Both the position numbers and the translations under genes were made by a program. A stretch of 64,000 nucleotides of DNA. It comes from Deroplatys truncata. Lineage: Eukaryota > Arthropoda > Insecta > Mantodea > Mantidae. The notes under the pieces were generated by a model. The model saw only the letters and a program-made list of their open reading frames with translations, searched no databases and was not told where the DNA came from. The stretch lies in the NCBI GenBank assembly GCA_030765065.1, contig CM060988.1:174447065-174511064 (forward strand), written 5' to 3'. Shown piece after piece: positions 32,719 through 44,596 of the stretch. Position 1 is the first letter of the stretch, and each line of letters starts with the position of its first letter.

Positions 32719-33537
32719 TCTGATGTGTTACACTCATATGACTTTCTCTAACCTTGTAAAACTATTTTTACAAACGCTTATTCTCCATATGCTTCATGTT
32801 AATCGAGATGTTAATCTTATTGCTAATTTTCTTGTAGGTGCAAGGGGAATTGCTAGGCTTTAAGCGACAGTCAAATATTTTAAGAGCTGGTTGCTATGTG
32901 GAGTATTCCATTCTCTTTGTATTACGAGGACAAAACAAATGAATAATGTATTTTAGAAAAAGTATAAGTATTGGAAAATTTAAGGGAATAACAAGCAATA
33001 TCTCGAAAATGGTTCACCCAACAAAAGCTGTATATGACATAAATTGTGTATTTTAATGCGATCTACATTTTTTGTGTTGTAAAATTTTGTCATCTCTTAT
33101 GGTTTACCCGTTATGCAAAAGTCGTTCACAATGAAGAATACTTTTGGAGACACTCCCAGAAAATTCGAGATAAACATTTCATTTGTCAAGAAAATATCTT
33201 AAACATACAATATTTTAATCAAAATCGTTAGAGCCATTTTTGAAAAAATTAAAATTCTCGAAAAATGTTCCATGTAAAGGGTAATCTGGGGTGGGGGGAT
33301 TTTCTTGAAAACTTTCGTGTCCCATCTCTGGAAGCTTCTGAATCTAAATACCAAGTTTAGTGTTTATCCGACTGTTCGTTTCTGAGTTATGGTGTTCACA
33401 GACACACGGACATGTTTCCAAAAATCCTTTTTTGGATTCAGGGGGTCTCAAAACGTGTATTTCCGGTGAAATCTCGGTATCGAATTTTTGGGTGGAATAC
33501 AATACTTCCCCTACTTACTGTACGTAGTGGGGAAAGT
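32719..33537 (+). mobile_element. HLE copy 18, subfamily A, near full length
   Basis: It begins TCTGATGTGTTACACTCATA and ends TACGTAGTGGGGAAAGT. The CA tract is short (GACACACGGAC). Confidence 0.9.
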
Positions 33538-33590
33538 AAAAATCCGCAGTAGCTGGCGTGCCGGGTTGACGGTTTTGGTAAAACATCAAT

Positions 33591-35287
33591 CTTTCCTTCT
33601 CTTGCCTGCTACGTAGAAGATAGAGAAGGTATTGCATTTCACCCAAAAATTTGATACCGAAATTTCATAGAAGTAATGTTTTGAGGACCTCTGTATCTAA
33701 AATAATTTTCAGAAAAATATCAGTGTGTGGTAATTGTGTGTGCGCGCGCGTATGTTTGTGAACAGCATAACTGAAAAACGAAAAGTCGGATAAATACCGA
33801 ACTTGGTAGTTAGGCTCAGAATCTTCCAAAGATGCAGCATGATTTTCAAGAAGATCCTCTTACCCCAAACAATTCTTTACATAGAACATGATACGAAAAT
33901 TTTTATTTTCTAAAAAAATATTCTAAAACTTTAATTAAAATAACATAATATTAAGGATATTTACATGAGAAATCCTATGTGATACATTCATATGACCTTC
34001 TCTACCCTCTATCTTTATTAGTGGGTATACAAGTTATTCTTACTAAAGCTTATTTTTTTATCTACTACATTTTAATCCAAATAAATCCTTGCAGAAATAA
34101 CTACATTACACATTTCGTTACTGATATAAAGAGAACAGCGACAGTCACATATTTAAGAACTGGGCGCTATATGCCGGACTTAAAATTCCATACTGTTTCC
34201 ATGCAATCGCGAGAAACAACCGAAAATCGACGAGTCTTTAAAACAAGTATTGAACAATTCCAAGTTTTAATAACGGATATCTCAGAAACGGCTTATGCCA
34301 CAAAAAAGCTTATTTGAAGTAAATTGTGTGTTTTAAAGAGATCTATATTTTGTCTCCAGTACATTTTCGCCCACCGCTTAACGTTTACTGGTTACGCAAG
34401 TTATACAACGTTGTACAAAATTCCTTCCGAATGAAAATGACTTCCTAGGCTATTCCAAAAATGTACATTTTATTTATTATGTAAATATCTTTAATATATG
34501 GTGTTTTAATCAATATTGTTTGTCATCTTTAATACAATAACAAATTTCGAAAAGTTCTCCATATAAAGGGTAGTTGAGGGTGGGGGATTTTCTTGAAAAT
34601 CTGAGTATCACATCCTTGGAAAATATTAAACACACATACCAAGTTTGGTATTTGTCCAAGTTTTCATTTTTGTGTTATGCTCTTTACAGACACACACACG
34701 GACATGTTTCCAAAAATTCTTTATTTGGATTCAGGGCACCTCAAAACATGTATGAAATAGCAATGGCCATACGTAGTAGAGAAAGTAAAAATAAAATGTT
34801 TATCTTGAATTGTCTGGGAATTTTGTGCGAAGTTCACTTAATTCGGAAGGAAATATATTATATTGCACAGCTGGTTAACCTTAAGTAATAGACGAAAATG
34901 TACAATACAGAAAATGTGGATCTCTTTAAAACACACAGTTTATTTCATATAACAGTTTCTGTAGCATCATCCACTTCCAAGCTATTCTTTATTAATGGTT
35001 CGAATTGTTCAATACATTATTTTAAAGTCTGTTTATTTTCAGTTGTTTTTCGCGAAGTCATGGAAACAGTATGAAATTTTAAGGCAGCATATAGCGTCCA
35101 GTTCTTAAACATTTGACTATCGCTGTTCTCTTTGTATCTATAACGAAATGTGTAATGTGCTATTTACGGAAGGGTTTATCTCGATCAAAATGAATTATAT
35201 AGGACAACAAAACTTTCGTAAGTACAATTTGTATATCCGCTAATAAACGATAGAGGGTAGAGAAAGTCATGTGAATGTAGCAAATCA
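33591..35287 (-). mobile_element. HLE copy 19, subfamily B, interrupted by copy 20
   Basis: The 3' part is 33591-33972 and the 5' part 34792-35287. The sequence left of the insertion ends TTTACATGAGAAA and resumes TAAAATGTTTATCTTGAAT, matching the unbroken CATGAGAAATAAAATG elsewhere (about 52311). Confidence 0.85.
33973..34791 (+). mobile_element. HLE copy 20, subfamily B, nested in copy 19
   Basis: It opens TCCTATGTGATACATTCATA and ends ACGTAGTAGAGAAAGT plus AAAA. The A residues at the 3' border are ambiguous between element and host. About 80 bp before the 3' terminus is deleted. Confidence 0.88.
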
Positions 35288-35294
35288 TATTTTT

Positions 35295-36124
35295 ACTTTC
35301 TCTACTACGTATAGTAAGTAGGGGAAGTATTGTATTCCACCCAAAAATTCGATACCGATTTCACCGGAAATATATGTTTTGAGACCCCCTGTATCCAAAA
35401 AAAGCATTTTTTGGAAACATGTCCGTGTGTGTGTCTGTGAGCAGCATAACTCACAAACGAACAGTTGGATAAACAGCAAACTTGGTATTTAGTTTGAGTA
35501 TCTTCCAGATATGCGACACGAAAGATTTCAAGAAAATCCCCCCCACCCAAGATTACCCTTTACTTGGAACATTTTTTGAAAATTTTTATTTTCTTAAAAA
35601 TGGCACTAACGATTTTGATTAAAATATCATATGTTTAAGATACTTTCATGAAAAATAAAATGTATATCTCGAATTTTCTGGGATTGTCTCCAAAAGTGTT
35701 CTTCATTTTGAACGACTTTTGCATAACTGATAAACCATAAGACATAGACAAAATTTTACTACACAAAAATGTAGATCGCGTTAAAATACACAATTTATGT
35801 CATAAACATTTTTTTGGTTGAGTGAACCATATTCCGGATATTGTTTATTATTCCCTTAAATTTTCCAACACTTTTTCTCAAATGGGAATTCGTTATTCAT
35901 TTTTTTTATGTCCTGGTAATGCAAAGAGAATGGAATAGTGCACATAGCAACCAGCTCTTAAAACATTTGACTATCGCTTAAAGCCTACCATATTCCCCTT
36001 GCATCTACAAGAAAATTAGCAATAAGATTAACATCTCGATTAACATGAAGCATATGGAGAATAAGCGTTTCTAAAAATAGTTTGTACAAGAGTAGAGAAA
36101 GTCATGTGAGTGTAACACATCAGA
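35295..36124 (-). mobile_element. HLE copy 21, subfamily A, full length (830 bp)
   Basis: Complete termini: ACTTTCTCTACTACGTATAG at 35295 and AGTGTAACACATCAGA to 36124. It is flanked by T runs on both sides and has a short TG tract near 35430. Confidence 0.92.
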
Positions 36125-36558
36125 TTTTTTAAAACTTGCCTCCAAGCAAGACGTAATCTTTCAGATTACAAGCCTGTCTTATATTTGTTCGGGCTTGCCC
36201 GTAGATGAGAAGCATATCGGTGTACAAGGCCGTCATTGTTCATTCGCACTTGTAGATAGCCACAGCATGAAACTACTAAACACTACCGTTAGCGTAGGTA
36301 TGATGTACCTCACGTAACAGTTAATGCAGTAAACAACTTTTAACCAATGAATACGACGTCTACTTCTTGTCGCGGAGTCTACAGTTTCTTTACCTTTCAA
36401 ATTATTGAAGTTAGTACGCAAGTATTTAGTGCATGGGTCATTGACCGTATATGCATATTTAAGATACAAGTATGGCGACGAAATAAACGACAGAAAAAGA
36501 TGACAAAACAAAAGAACAAGACAAAGGAAAATAGAGATACCTTACCTTTGTCTAATAA
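36125..36558. other. Spacer, nothing recognised
   Basis: An A/G-rich stretch near 36480-36550 is the only feature. No gene is supported. Confidence 0.4.
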
Positions 36559-37270
36559 AACAAAGTTGACCTAGCCTTGCGCACCTTAGCCAAGAAGGTG
36601 ACCATGTTTTGCCAGTTTCTCTGGTCGGCCAGTAGCTCCCAACATGCCAATCTCTTTCTTGAGGGACTTGAGGATTTTTCTCTGGGTTTAATTATTCGCT
36701 GGTTCTTCCACTGTGCACATTCCACCAAAATATGTACCCTGTCCTCGTCCAGATCACAGAATGGGCAGATTCTCCTGCCAGAATCGTCGGTTATTTTCTG
36801 TGCCCTCCAGTCCCCCAGTCTAAACTCTACCGTTCCTGATTTTTCCTTTCTTCCTAAGTTAAGTGTATATGCCTCTTTACCCCAGTCCAATTTTATTTCA
36901 TTTGCTAGACTTCGAGAAGATTTAATTTTACAATCCGATTCTATTTTTGTTGGTTGATGTCCCTTAGTCTTCTTTTGACACCTTTCCATATGTTTTTGTC
37001 ATTTGTTTTAGCTCTTTGCCATACTGACCCCATTCCTATTCTCCTCAAACCCCTTACCAAATCAGCTGCCCAAATCTTAGGAGACACTTTTCTCGCTGGT
37101 ATTTGTAACATTTGGATCGTAGTGTGGAGTTATCCCCCTGCATCAACCTCAGCCAGTACTTCACTGCTCTTACTTTACAGTGTATTGTGTCTTCATAACA
37201 TCCCACCTCCTTCAATACCCCCAAATTTGATGTGCCTTGTGAATTGTTTACCTAGAGTCATTCCACTTCC
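36559..37270 (-). pseudogene. Non-LTR retrotransposon (LINE) ORF2 C-terminal fragment
   Basis: An open frame of 145 codons lies at 36989-36552. It contains TVEFRLGDWR and then RRICPFCDLDEDRVHILVEC, a C-x2-C-x7-H-x4-C zinc knuckle of the kind found at the end of LINE reverse transcriptases. AQWKNQR and a tail follow. Upstream frames give RAVKYWLRLMQGDNSTLRSK and CYKYQREK, typical of the region before the knuckle. The RT and endonuclease domains are absent, as expected for a 5'-truncated insertion. Confidence 0.6.
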
Positions 37271-37508
37271 TATTTCGGAGTCTCTAGCGCAGCGATGACA
37301 AATGCTAACCGTCAGCGCAAGCCAGCGCCTCGGATGCTTAGCATGCCCTTAATCCCTAACAGAAGTCTGTGCGGGCTGCTGCTTGCAACAGTGTAAAGCA
37401 GGGCTGTACAACGTCCGTGCTACGGATAAAGGAAGCGAAAGTATAATCTATTCTTTTCGGCCAACAGGTGGGAAAGGGAGGGAAGTACAGGTCTGTGCAG
37501 CACGAGGC

Positions 37509-37510
<2 letters not shown>

Positions 37511-37549
<39 letters not shown>
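37511..37549. repeat. (CA)n microsatellite
   Basis: About 19 CA units, not inside a recognisable HLE copy. ORFs through it on both strands are artefacts. Confidence 0.9.
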
Positions 37550-37553
<4 letters not shown>

Positions 37554-37667
37554 TTTGTATGTAAACAGCGCAGGCGGTGTTGACGATCTTGTCTCTATTG
37601 CTTCCCACGCCACCCCTAACGACAGTACTACAGTTGCGAATGGTTATAAAAGAAAGCTACAATAAAC

Positions 37668-37776
37668 ACAAAATGCACGCTTTTGGTGAATTGGCTGCTA
37701 AACACGGCCACATAGTTGTTAGACTTCCCCCTCATCGTTGTACTCTGAATCCCATAGAACATGTATGCATTCAATA
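37668..37776 (+). pseudogene. Tc1/IS630-type transposase fragment
   Basis: HAFGELAAKHGHIVVRLPPH followed by RCTLNPIEHVCIQ matches the region around the third catalytic residue of DDE transposases (VVRLPPYHC..NPIE). It is cut off by HLE copy 22 twenty bases later. Confidence 0.65.
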
Positions 37777-37796
37777 ATGCCTTCAGAACAAAAAAA

Positions 37797-38584
37797 TCTG
37801 ATCTGTTACGCTCACATGACTTTGTCTACTTTTGTACAAACTATTTTTAGAAACGCTTATTCTCGATATATTTCATATTAATCGAGATAAACATTTGCAG
37901 AAACGATCTTATTGCTAATTTTCCTGTAGGTGCAAGGAGAATTGGTAGGCTTTAAGCGATAGCCAAATGTTTTAAAAGCTGGTTGCTATGTGGAGCATTC
38001 CATTCTCTTTGCATGTCCAGGACAAAAAAAAAAAAAGAATTACGAATTCCCATTTGAGAAAAAGTATTAATTATTGGAAAATTCAAACAAATAACAAGAA
38101 ATATATCACAAAAAATGTATATGTCATAAATTGTGTGTTTTGTGGTAAAATTTTGTCTATTTCTTACGTTTTACCATTATGCAAAATTCATTCAGAATGA
38201 AGACGACTTTTGGGGACATTCCCAAAACATTCTATATATGCCTTTAATTTGCCATGAAAGTGTCTTAAAATACGACATTTTGATCAAAATCGTTAGTGCC
38301 ATTTCGAAAAATGCTACATGTAAAGGGTAGTCTGGAATGGGGGGATTTTCTTGAAAATTTTCGTGTCCCATCCTTTAAAGATACTAAACCTAAATACCAA
38401 GTTTGGTATTTATCCTACTTTTCGTTTTTGAGTTACGCTTTTCACAGACACATACATGGGCCATTTTTTAAAAATGCTTTTTTTTTGCATTATGGGGCTT
38501 CAAAACATGCATTCGGTGAAATGTCAATATCGAATTTTTAGGTGAAATGCAATATTTCTGCTTACTATACGTATTAGAAAAAGT
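37797..38584 (+). mobile_element. HLE copy 22, subfamily A
   Basis: It begins TCTGATCTGTTACGCTCACA after AAAAAAA and ends CTTACTATACGTATTAGAAA. The terminal subTIR has decayed. Confidence 0.85.
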
Positions 38585-38587
38585 AAT

Positions 38588-38666
38588 AAGCTTAAGTAAA
38601 AATAATATGTATACCCACTAATAAACGATAGAGGGTAGGGAAAGTAATGTGAATGTATACCATTAG
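38588..38666 (-). mobile_element. HLE copy 23, 5'-terminal fragment, subfamily B
   Basis: A piece of about 80 bp with CCCACTAATAAACGATAGAG and GTAATGTGAATGTA. It directly follows copy 22. Confidence 0.7.
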
Positions 38667-38695
38667 AATGCATCCCTCAATTTTAGCCTTATCCG

Positions 38696-38790
38696 AGTGC
38701 ACTTCCGCTCGTTTATAATCACACCTTGGTGTATCCACACACATGAGTACTTCCGTTCGTATATAATCATATCTTGCTCTGTGTTTTGGT
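38696..38790. repeat. Two-unit tandem duplication (about 50 bp)
   Basis: GAGTGCACTTCCGCTCGTTT...ATAATCACACC and GAGTACTTCCGTTCGTAT...ATAATCATATC are adjacent diverged copies. Confidence 0.6.
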
Positions 38791-38865
38791 TTTCGTTATC
38801 CTTGCTTGTATTATAAATATCATTTTGACAGTTATTAAGTTCTCATTTCTCTTACGCCCACAGAA

Positions 38866-39711
38866 TAATTTTTTATGTTCTTGACATGCAAAGAAAACTA
38901 CATTTTACACATAGCGATCAGTTCAAAAAATATTTGACTATCGCTTAAGGCCTACTATGTTCCCCTTGTTTTGTATTTGCAAGGGCAATATAGAAATACA
39001 GTAGACTTTAAGCATAGACATATCTCTTAATAGCTGGTTCCTAGGTGCAGCACCATTCTCTTTGCCACAGATAAATATCGTTTGCATATACAAGACAAAA
39101 AATGAATAACGAATTCCCATTTGAGAAAAAGTATAAGTATTGGAAAATTTAAGGGAATAACGAGCAATATCTCGAAAATGGTTCACTCAACAAAAAAATG
39201 TATATGACATAAATGGTGTATTTTAACGCGATCTAAATTTTTTGTGTAGTAAACGTTTGTCTATCTCTTATGGTTTACCAGTTATGCAAAAGTCGTTCAC
39301 AATGAAGAATAATTATGGAGACATTCCAGAAAATTCGAGATATACAATTCATTTGTAATAAGAATGTCTTAAACGTATGGTATTTTATTCAAAATCGTTA
39401 GAGCCATTTTTGCGAAAATTAAAATTTTCGAAAAATGTTCCATGTAAAGGGTAATCTGGGGTAGGTGATTTTTCTTGAAAACCATCGTGTCGCATCTCTG
39501 GAAGATACTGAACCTAAATACCAAGTTTGGTGTTTATCCGACTGTTCGTTTCCGATTTATGCTGCTCACAGACACACACACGGACATGTTTCAAAAAATA
39601 CATTTTTGGATTCAGGAGGCCTCAAAACATGTATTTCCGGTGAAATCTCGATATCGAATTTTTGAGTTGAATGCAATACTTCCCCTACTTACTATATGTA
39701 GTGGAGAAAGT
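38866..39711 (+). mobile_element. HLE copy 24, fold-back variant
   Basis: The first 110 bp (to about 38975) are in minus orientation (TATTTGACTATCGCTTAAGG). The remainder is in plus orientation and ends GTAGTGGAGAAAGT. The same hybrid order occurs in copy 35. Confidence 0.8.
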
Positions 39712-40309
39712 AAAAATGTTACGAAATTCGTGCAAGTGCAAAATATGATAAAGGAGATAGAAAACAAATATCGTTCATTTGAGGGTATACTGGAAAACAG
39801 CCGGTCCCTGGTGTAATTAATCTACAAAAAGACGACGATAAATTTCCAGAGGATGACGATTAATCTTATTTTAATTCCATGGAGTAAAAGAACAATAAAA
39901 TACTGTGTATACTTTAGTGTTTTATTTATTCTTTATTTTAAAAGATGATTGCAGTCTCTGATACCGTCTCCGGGGTATAGACTAAGGTTTCCTATTTACA
40001 AGCACGTCGAAGCAATTTTGAGCCAAATACATATTACATCCAAGTTCCCGGCCATGTCGCATTATAAGGACGATATTGCAATTCTGACATTTCAACTGCT
40101 CACGCCTGGCACTTCATCAGCACGTGCGTTACCTGTCATATTGGAAAGGTCAGGGTAGTCAAATCCCTTCCCTCCTTCAAGCCCTAGACGTAAGAATATG
40201 AACGGACCGTATATTCAATTCAATCTATAGCGACATAATGTTTTTAAATAAGGAAATTGGTGGAGATGCCCAATGCTAAATATGCAAGAAGCATATAATT
40301 GAAAAAAAA
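39712..40309. other. Spacer, no supported gene
   Basis: ORFs of up to 69 codons (39949-40158) have no recognisable motif. Confidence 0.4.
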
Positions 40310-40960
40310 ATATCTCTTGTGATGCACTCGTATGACTTTCTCTACTCTGTATACAAACTATTTTTACAAAGGCCTATTCTCCATCTACCTTATTGCTAGT
40401 TTTCTTGTAGGTGCAAGGGGAATATGGTAGGTTTTAAGCGATAGACAAATATTTTAAGAGCTGGTTGCTATGTGGCGCATTCCATTCAGTTTGTATGTCC
40501 AGGACATAAAAAAAAATAACAAATTCCCATTTGAGAAAAAGTATAAATATTGGAAAATTCAAGAAAATAACAAGGATTATATCTCTCTACAAAAAATGTA
40601 TATTATATTTTGCCTACCGTTACAATGTCATGGTTACGCAAATATATAGAAAATTCCGTCAGTAACAGGAATACTTCTTAGGGATTCATCCCGTCAATAT
40701 CTCAAGCACATTATGGTTTTACAAAAATGTATAGAGCATTTTTGAGAAAATAAAAACTACAGATAATTTTTATATATTATAGGGTAGTTTGGGAAGAGGG
40801 GAATTTCATGAAAATCTTGGAACAAGATTTTTTTTTAACTTTTTGGACGTTGTTCGCACACACCTAGCTTTCTTTTTTCTGAAATATATTTTTTGGTATA
40901 GGGGCCTCAAAACATGTATTTATAATCCATATTGATACCGATAGTTAAGTAGTAGATAAA
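40310..40960 (+). mobile_element. HLE copy 25, subfamily A, old and degraded
   Basis: It opens TCTTGTGATGCACTCGTATGA. The 3' end is only recognisable as TAAGTAGTAGATAAA. A TC-rich tract follows near 41000. Confidence 0.7.
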
Positions 40961-41076
40961 TAAAATAATTGTTATTTTTGTGTTACTGTGGATTCCTCTC
41001 TCTCTCTCTCTCTTCCTTTCTGTGTCTCCCCTACCTGAAGACTGTCAGAATTAAAATGCACGTTTACAAAGAAAGT

Positions 41077-41082
41077 TTTATT
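41077..41082 (-). terminator. Polyadenylation signal AATAAA of gene 2
   Basis: The plus strand reads TTTATT, 82 bp past the stop, compared with 85 bp in gene 1. The 3' UTRs also share AATATCACATTAC. Confidence 0.75.
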
Positions 41083-41163
41083 TGCAAGTAAAATGGAACA
41101 CATATAAAATATCACATTACGTACGAAATAAGAAAGAAAACAAAGAAGAAGGTGGGAACTTTC

Positions 41164-41937
41164 TTAGCCATGATAGCCACCGTAGCTGCTAAAACCTTCA
41201 TGTCCGCCTCCAAGAGACAGCTGGTCGAGGCCTGAGGAGAAACCATAACTGCCGCCGAAGTGCCCACCATATCCGCCGAGGTCACCGCCTCCGTAGCCGC
41301 CGTGGCTGCTGACGACAATGGGCACTGGCTTCTTGACAATGACGGGATGGGGTACAGGTACTGCAACAGGCTTGAGCACTGGGACGGCGAATGGTTTGGG
41401 TACGTGAACTGGCACGGGATGGGGTACGGGGACCTTGACGGGAACCTTAACTGGGTAAGGAACAGGCCTCTCAACGGGGTATGGTACCTTCTTCTCTACG
41501 ACGACGGGGTAGGGCTTGGGTACGTGGACTGGGTAGGGTCTATCTACGGGAACGGCGACGGGAACCTTGACGGGATAAGGTACCTTCCTTTCGACGTGGA
41601 CGGGGTACGGCTGTGGTACAGGAACTGCGACCTGCTTGGTGATGGTGATCGCCTTGACGTGCCCGTGATCTATAGTTGCTCCTCCAAGACCTACACCGCC
41701 TCCATAGCCGCCTCCGTAACCACCTCCAAAACCGTGTTCTCCAGAGATGATGCCTCCATGACCGAACTCCAAACCACTGCTATGAAGACCTATGGGATGT
41801 TCCAGACCACCGCCATAACCACCACCGTATCCTAGACCAAGAAGCCCTCGCTTGTCCTGCTTCTTCTCCGTCTCCTTAACCTTCTTCTGTTCCTCACACA
41901 CGGCGAGGGCAAATAAGCATGCCGTGATCAAGTACTT
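41164..41937 (-). CDS. Gly-rich / Pro-Val-rich secreted structural (cuticle-like) protein 2, exon 2
   Basis: This is the paralogue of gene 1 and encodes residues 5-261 of a 261-residue protein; residues 1-4 are in exon 1 at 53338-53349. The acceptor GTTTCTCTTGCAG precedes AAGTACTTGATC. Residues 1-18 (MRSAKYLITACLFALAVC) form the signal peptide. Residues 19-34 are charged and end DKR. Residues 35-97 are a shorter Gly-rich block. Residues 98-215 are the VPYPV/PKPYPV core, almost identical to gene 1 (for example DRPYPV for EKPYPV). Residues 216-261 are a short Gly-rich tail lacking the GGGFGGGHGG expansion, ending GGYHG. An apparent upstream MFLLQ start is intron sequence read through the acceptor. 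The role is inferred as extracellular matrix or cuticle; the exact family is unassigned. Confidence 0.88.
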   Translation of the reverse strand, partial: KYLITACLFALAVCEEQKKVKETEKKQDKRGLLGLGYGGGYGGGLEHPIGLHSSGLEFGHGGIISGEHGFGGGYGGGYGGGVGLGGATIDHGHVKAITITKQVAVPVPQPYPVHVERKVPYPVKVPVAVPVDRPYPVHVPKPYPVVVEKKVPYPVERPVPYPVKVPVKVPVPHPVPVHVPKPFAVPVLKPVAVPVPHPVIVKKPVPIVVSSHGGYGGGDLGGYGGHFGGSYGFSSGLDQLSLGGGHEGFSSYGGYHG

Positions 41938-42354
41938 CTGCAAGAGAAACACATTAAATTACACTCTGATTCCACATTATCTTTGTAGTTGAATTAAAAC
42001 AAGAAGCTACTTGTGATCGTTTACGTGTAGTAAGTAGGGACTGTTTTCGTAACTACAGAAACAGCAACCTTCAACTGTTTACTGTATTAAGCTAATTTTA
42101 AAATAATAAAGAAGGTCAGGGCAGTGCAGTGGGCAGGCAACAACGACACAATGGTAACAACAGAAATAAGGAAGAGTTACAGGTGTAATGGAGCCTACTG
42201 ATTGGCTTAAAGCTATTGGTTTAGGTTTGAATATTAAAAAACTCAACATTTCACGTTTTCATTTCATCATAATTCTGATACTACAAGCATTTATAACTGA
42301 TAGAAGATTAACATGAGAACCCTTTTATATTTGAACCAGATTCTCAAAAAAAAT

Positions 42355-42580
42355 TCTGATGTGTTACATTTACATGATATTCTCTACCCCTATAGTTTAT
42401 TAGTGTGTACACAAATTATTATTATTATATTGTTATTATTACGAAAGTTTATTTTCATATTTACTTAATTTTAATCAAGATAAACCTTTCCGGAAATAAC
42501 TACATTACACATTTCGTTATAGATACAAAGAGAACAGTGATAGTCAAATGTTTAAGAATTGGACGCTATTTGCTGGATTT
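42355..42580 (+). mobile_element. HLE copy 26, 5' fragment, subfamily B
   Basis: It opens TCTGATGTGTTACATTTACA and stops after GACGCTATTTGCTGGATTTAA. Confidence 0.75.
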
Positions 42581-43118
42581 AACCATAGTATGCATGGTTC
42601 TGAATTGTTGGAAAATGCATAAGAAGAGCCTCTCAAGCTTTTCCATCGTTTTATTAAAATGTCAGTACTTTAGTGATTTTCAATGGCATGTTTATTGTTA
42701 AATATATGTAATATTTGATTATGTGATATTTATAAACCTTCAAAATTGCAGTAATTTTGACAGTATAAATGTTCATATTTACGTATTAACATTTAAAATT
42801 AACTTTTCGTTATAGGAACTTTATCCAGTGTAACATATTTACACAATAAGAGCATCAAATAATTAATATTACATAAAAAGAGAGAGAGCATAGTAATATA
42901 TTTTGAAAATTTACAAAACTGGTATCACACCGGGTGCTTCCACCTATCCCGTCCTCATCCAGGCATATTGTATCACCGATTATTTAACCTGGGCCCTCCC
43001 CATCCTAATCTACAGGCGAGACAGAGCATCAAGCGGATCTAGCCACACTCCACCAACAGCAAAATTCCTGCCTTGAAATAGAGGTTTTCTTAACGGCAGA
43101 GAGCAGTTTTAGCAAGAA

Positions 43119-43165
<47 letters not shown>

Positions 43166-43424
43166 CTGATAAAAAGAGAAAATTCATTCCTTGAGAGTTG
43201 CCGGTTATAAACTTGTTAGTATATAATAATTTAATTAACATTTTTGTTGTGATTTGGAGGTTTGAACTAATACAAATACTAATATGTCTCGTAAACCCTG
43301 AAGAAAGACATCCAAGACTTTATTTGAAAATTACATATACACTCGATAGCCACACTTTAAAACCGATACCGTGGTCCATGAATTTTAGCTCACAAGACCT
43401 CGGAAGCCCTACATATATGCATTC
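42581..43424. other. Intronic spacer with (TG)n at 43121-43164
   Basis: Apart from the microsatellite of about 22 TG units, no gene or repeat family was recognised. The 70-codon His/Thr-rich ORF is the microsatellite read on the minus strand. Confidence 0.6.
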
Positions 43425-43895
43425 TAGGGTTAAAATTCCGTACTCTTTCCTGACATCGCGAGAAACAACTGAAAATCAAAGGGGCTTTAAAAGAATGACT
43501 ATTAAACAGTTCTAACCATTAATAACGGATATCTCGGAAATGGTTGATGCCACAGAAATGTAATATGACATAAATTGTGTTACTTTTCGTTTAGTACCTT
43601 TTCGTCTATCGCTTAACGTTTACCAGATATGAAAAATTGTGCAATATTATTTCCGAATGAAGAGATTTTCACAGGCTATTCTCAGAAAATTCAAGTTATA
43701 CTTTTTTACATGTAAATATTTTTAATATATAATGGTATTTTAATCAAAATCTAAAAGTTGAGAAAAAATATTCTATGTAAAGGGTGGTTTGTAGGGGGAT
43801 TTTCTTGATAATAATCACATCGTATCCTAAGAAGAAGATGAACATAAAGGCCAAGTTTTAGTATACATCCGAATTTCGTTTTCATTTTGCTTTCG
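43425..43895 (+). mobile_element. HLE copy 27, 3' portion, subfamily B
   Basis: It begins inside the element (GTTAAAATTCCGTACTC) and is cut at TCGTTTTCATTTTGC by the mariner sequence. Confidence 0.7.
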
Positions 43896-44281
43896 ATGAA
43901 ACAAATCCTTTGAGCCACTCTTCCTGAAGCACTTCAGAAACCAGGTTTTTATATGTTCCACTGCTTCATCTTATGTCGAAAAAGTGATTCCACGCATTTT
44001 ATCTTTAATTTTTGGAAACAATAACAAATCACAAGGTACTAAGTCAGGGCTGTATGCTGAAGGGTCATGGTGCTGACCTTTAGGGCATTCAGATACTCAG
44101 TTGTTAGTTTTGCTGTATGCAACGATGCGTTGTCATGATATAACATTATTTTTCCTTTAGGGCACTTTTCACGAACTTTTTCAAAACGTTGCGGTAAGCA
44201 GACATTTGTGTACCAATCGGCAGTAATGCATTAGTCTACATACTAATGATACAGCAGCAATATGGAGATTTAAAAAAAAAA

Positions 44282-44595
44282 TATGATGTGTTACACTCAC
44301 ATGACTTTCTCTACTCTTGTACAAAATATTTTTAGAAACGCTTATTCTCCATATGCATGATGTTAATCGAGATGTTAATCTTATTGCTAATTTTCTTGTA
44401 GATGCAAGGGGAATTGGTAGACTTTAAGCGATAGTCAAATGTTTTAAGAGCTGGTTGTTATGCGGAGCATTCCATTCTCTTTGTATATCCAGGACATAAA
44501 AAAAATGAATAAAGAATTTGAGAAGAAGTATAAGTATTGGAAAATTTAAGGGAATAACAAGCAATATCTCGAAAACGGTTCACTCAACAACAAAA
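44282..44595 (+). mobile_element. HLE copy 28, subfamily A, truncated by copy 29
   Basis: It opens TATGATGTGTTACACTCACA and runs to GTTCACTCAACAACAAAAA, where copy 29 begins. Its own 3' half is not found after copy 29. Confidence 0.85.
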
Positions 44596-44596
44596 A

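Noticed and set aside
37356..37613. Cys/Val-repeat ORFs through the CA/TG tract
   Set aside because: Microsatellite translation, open in all frames; the same applies to 43029-43241 and 22096-22482.
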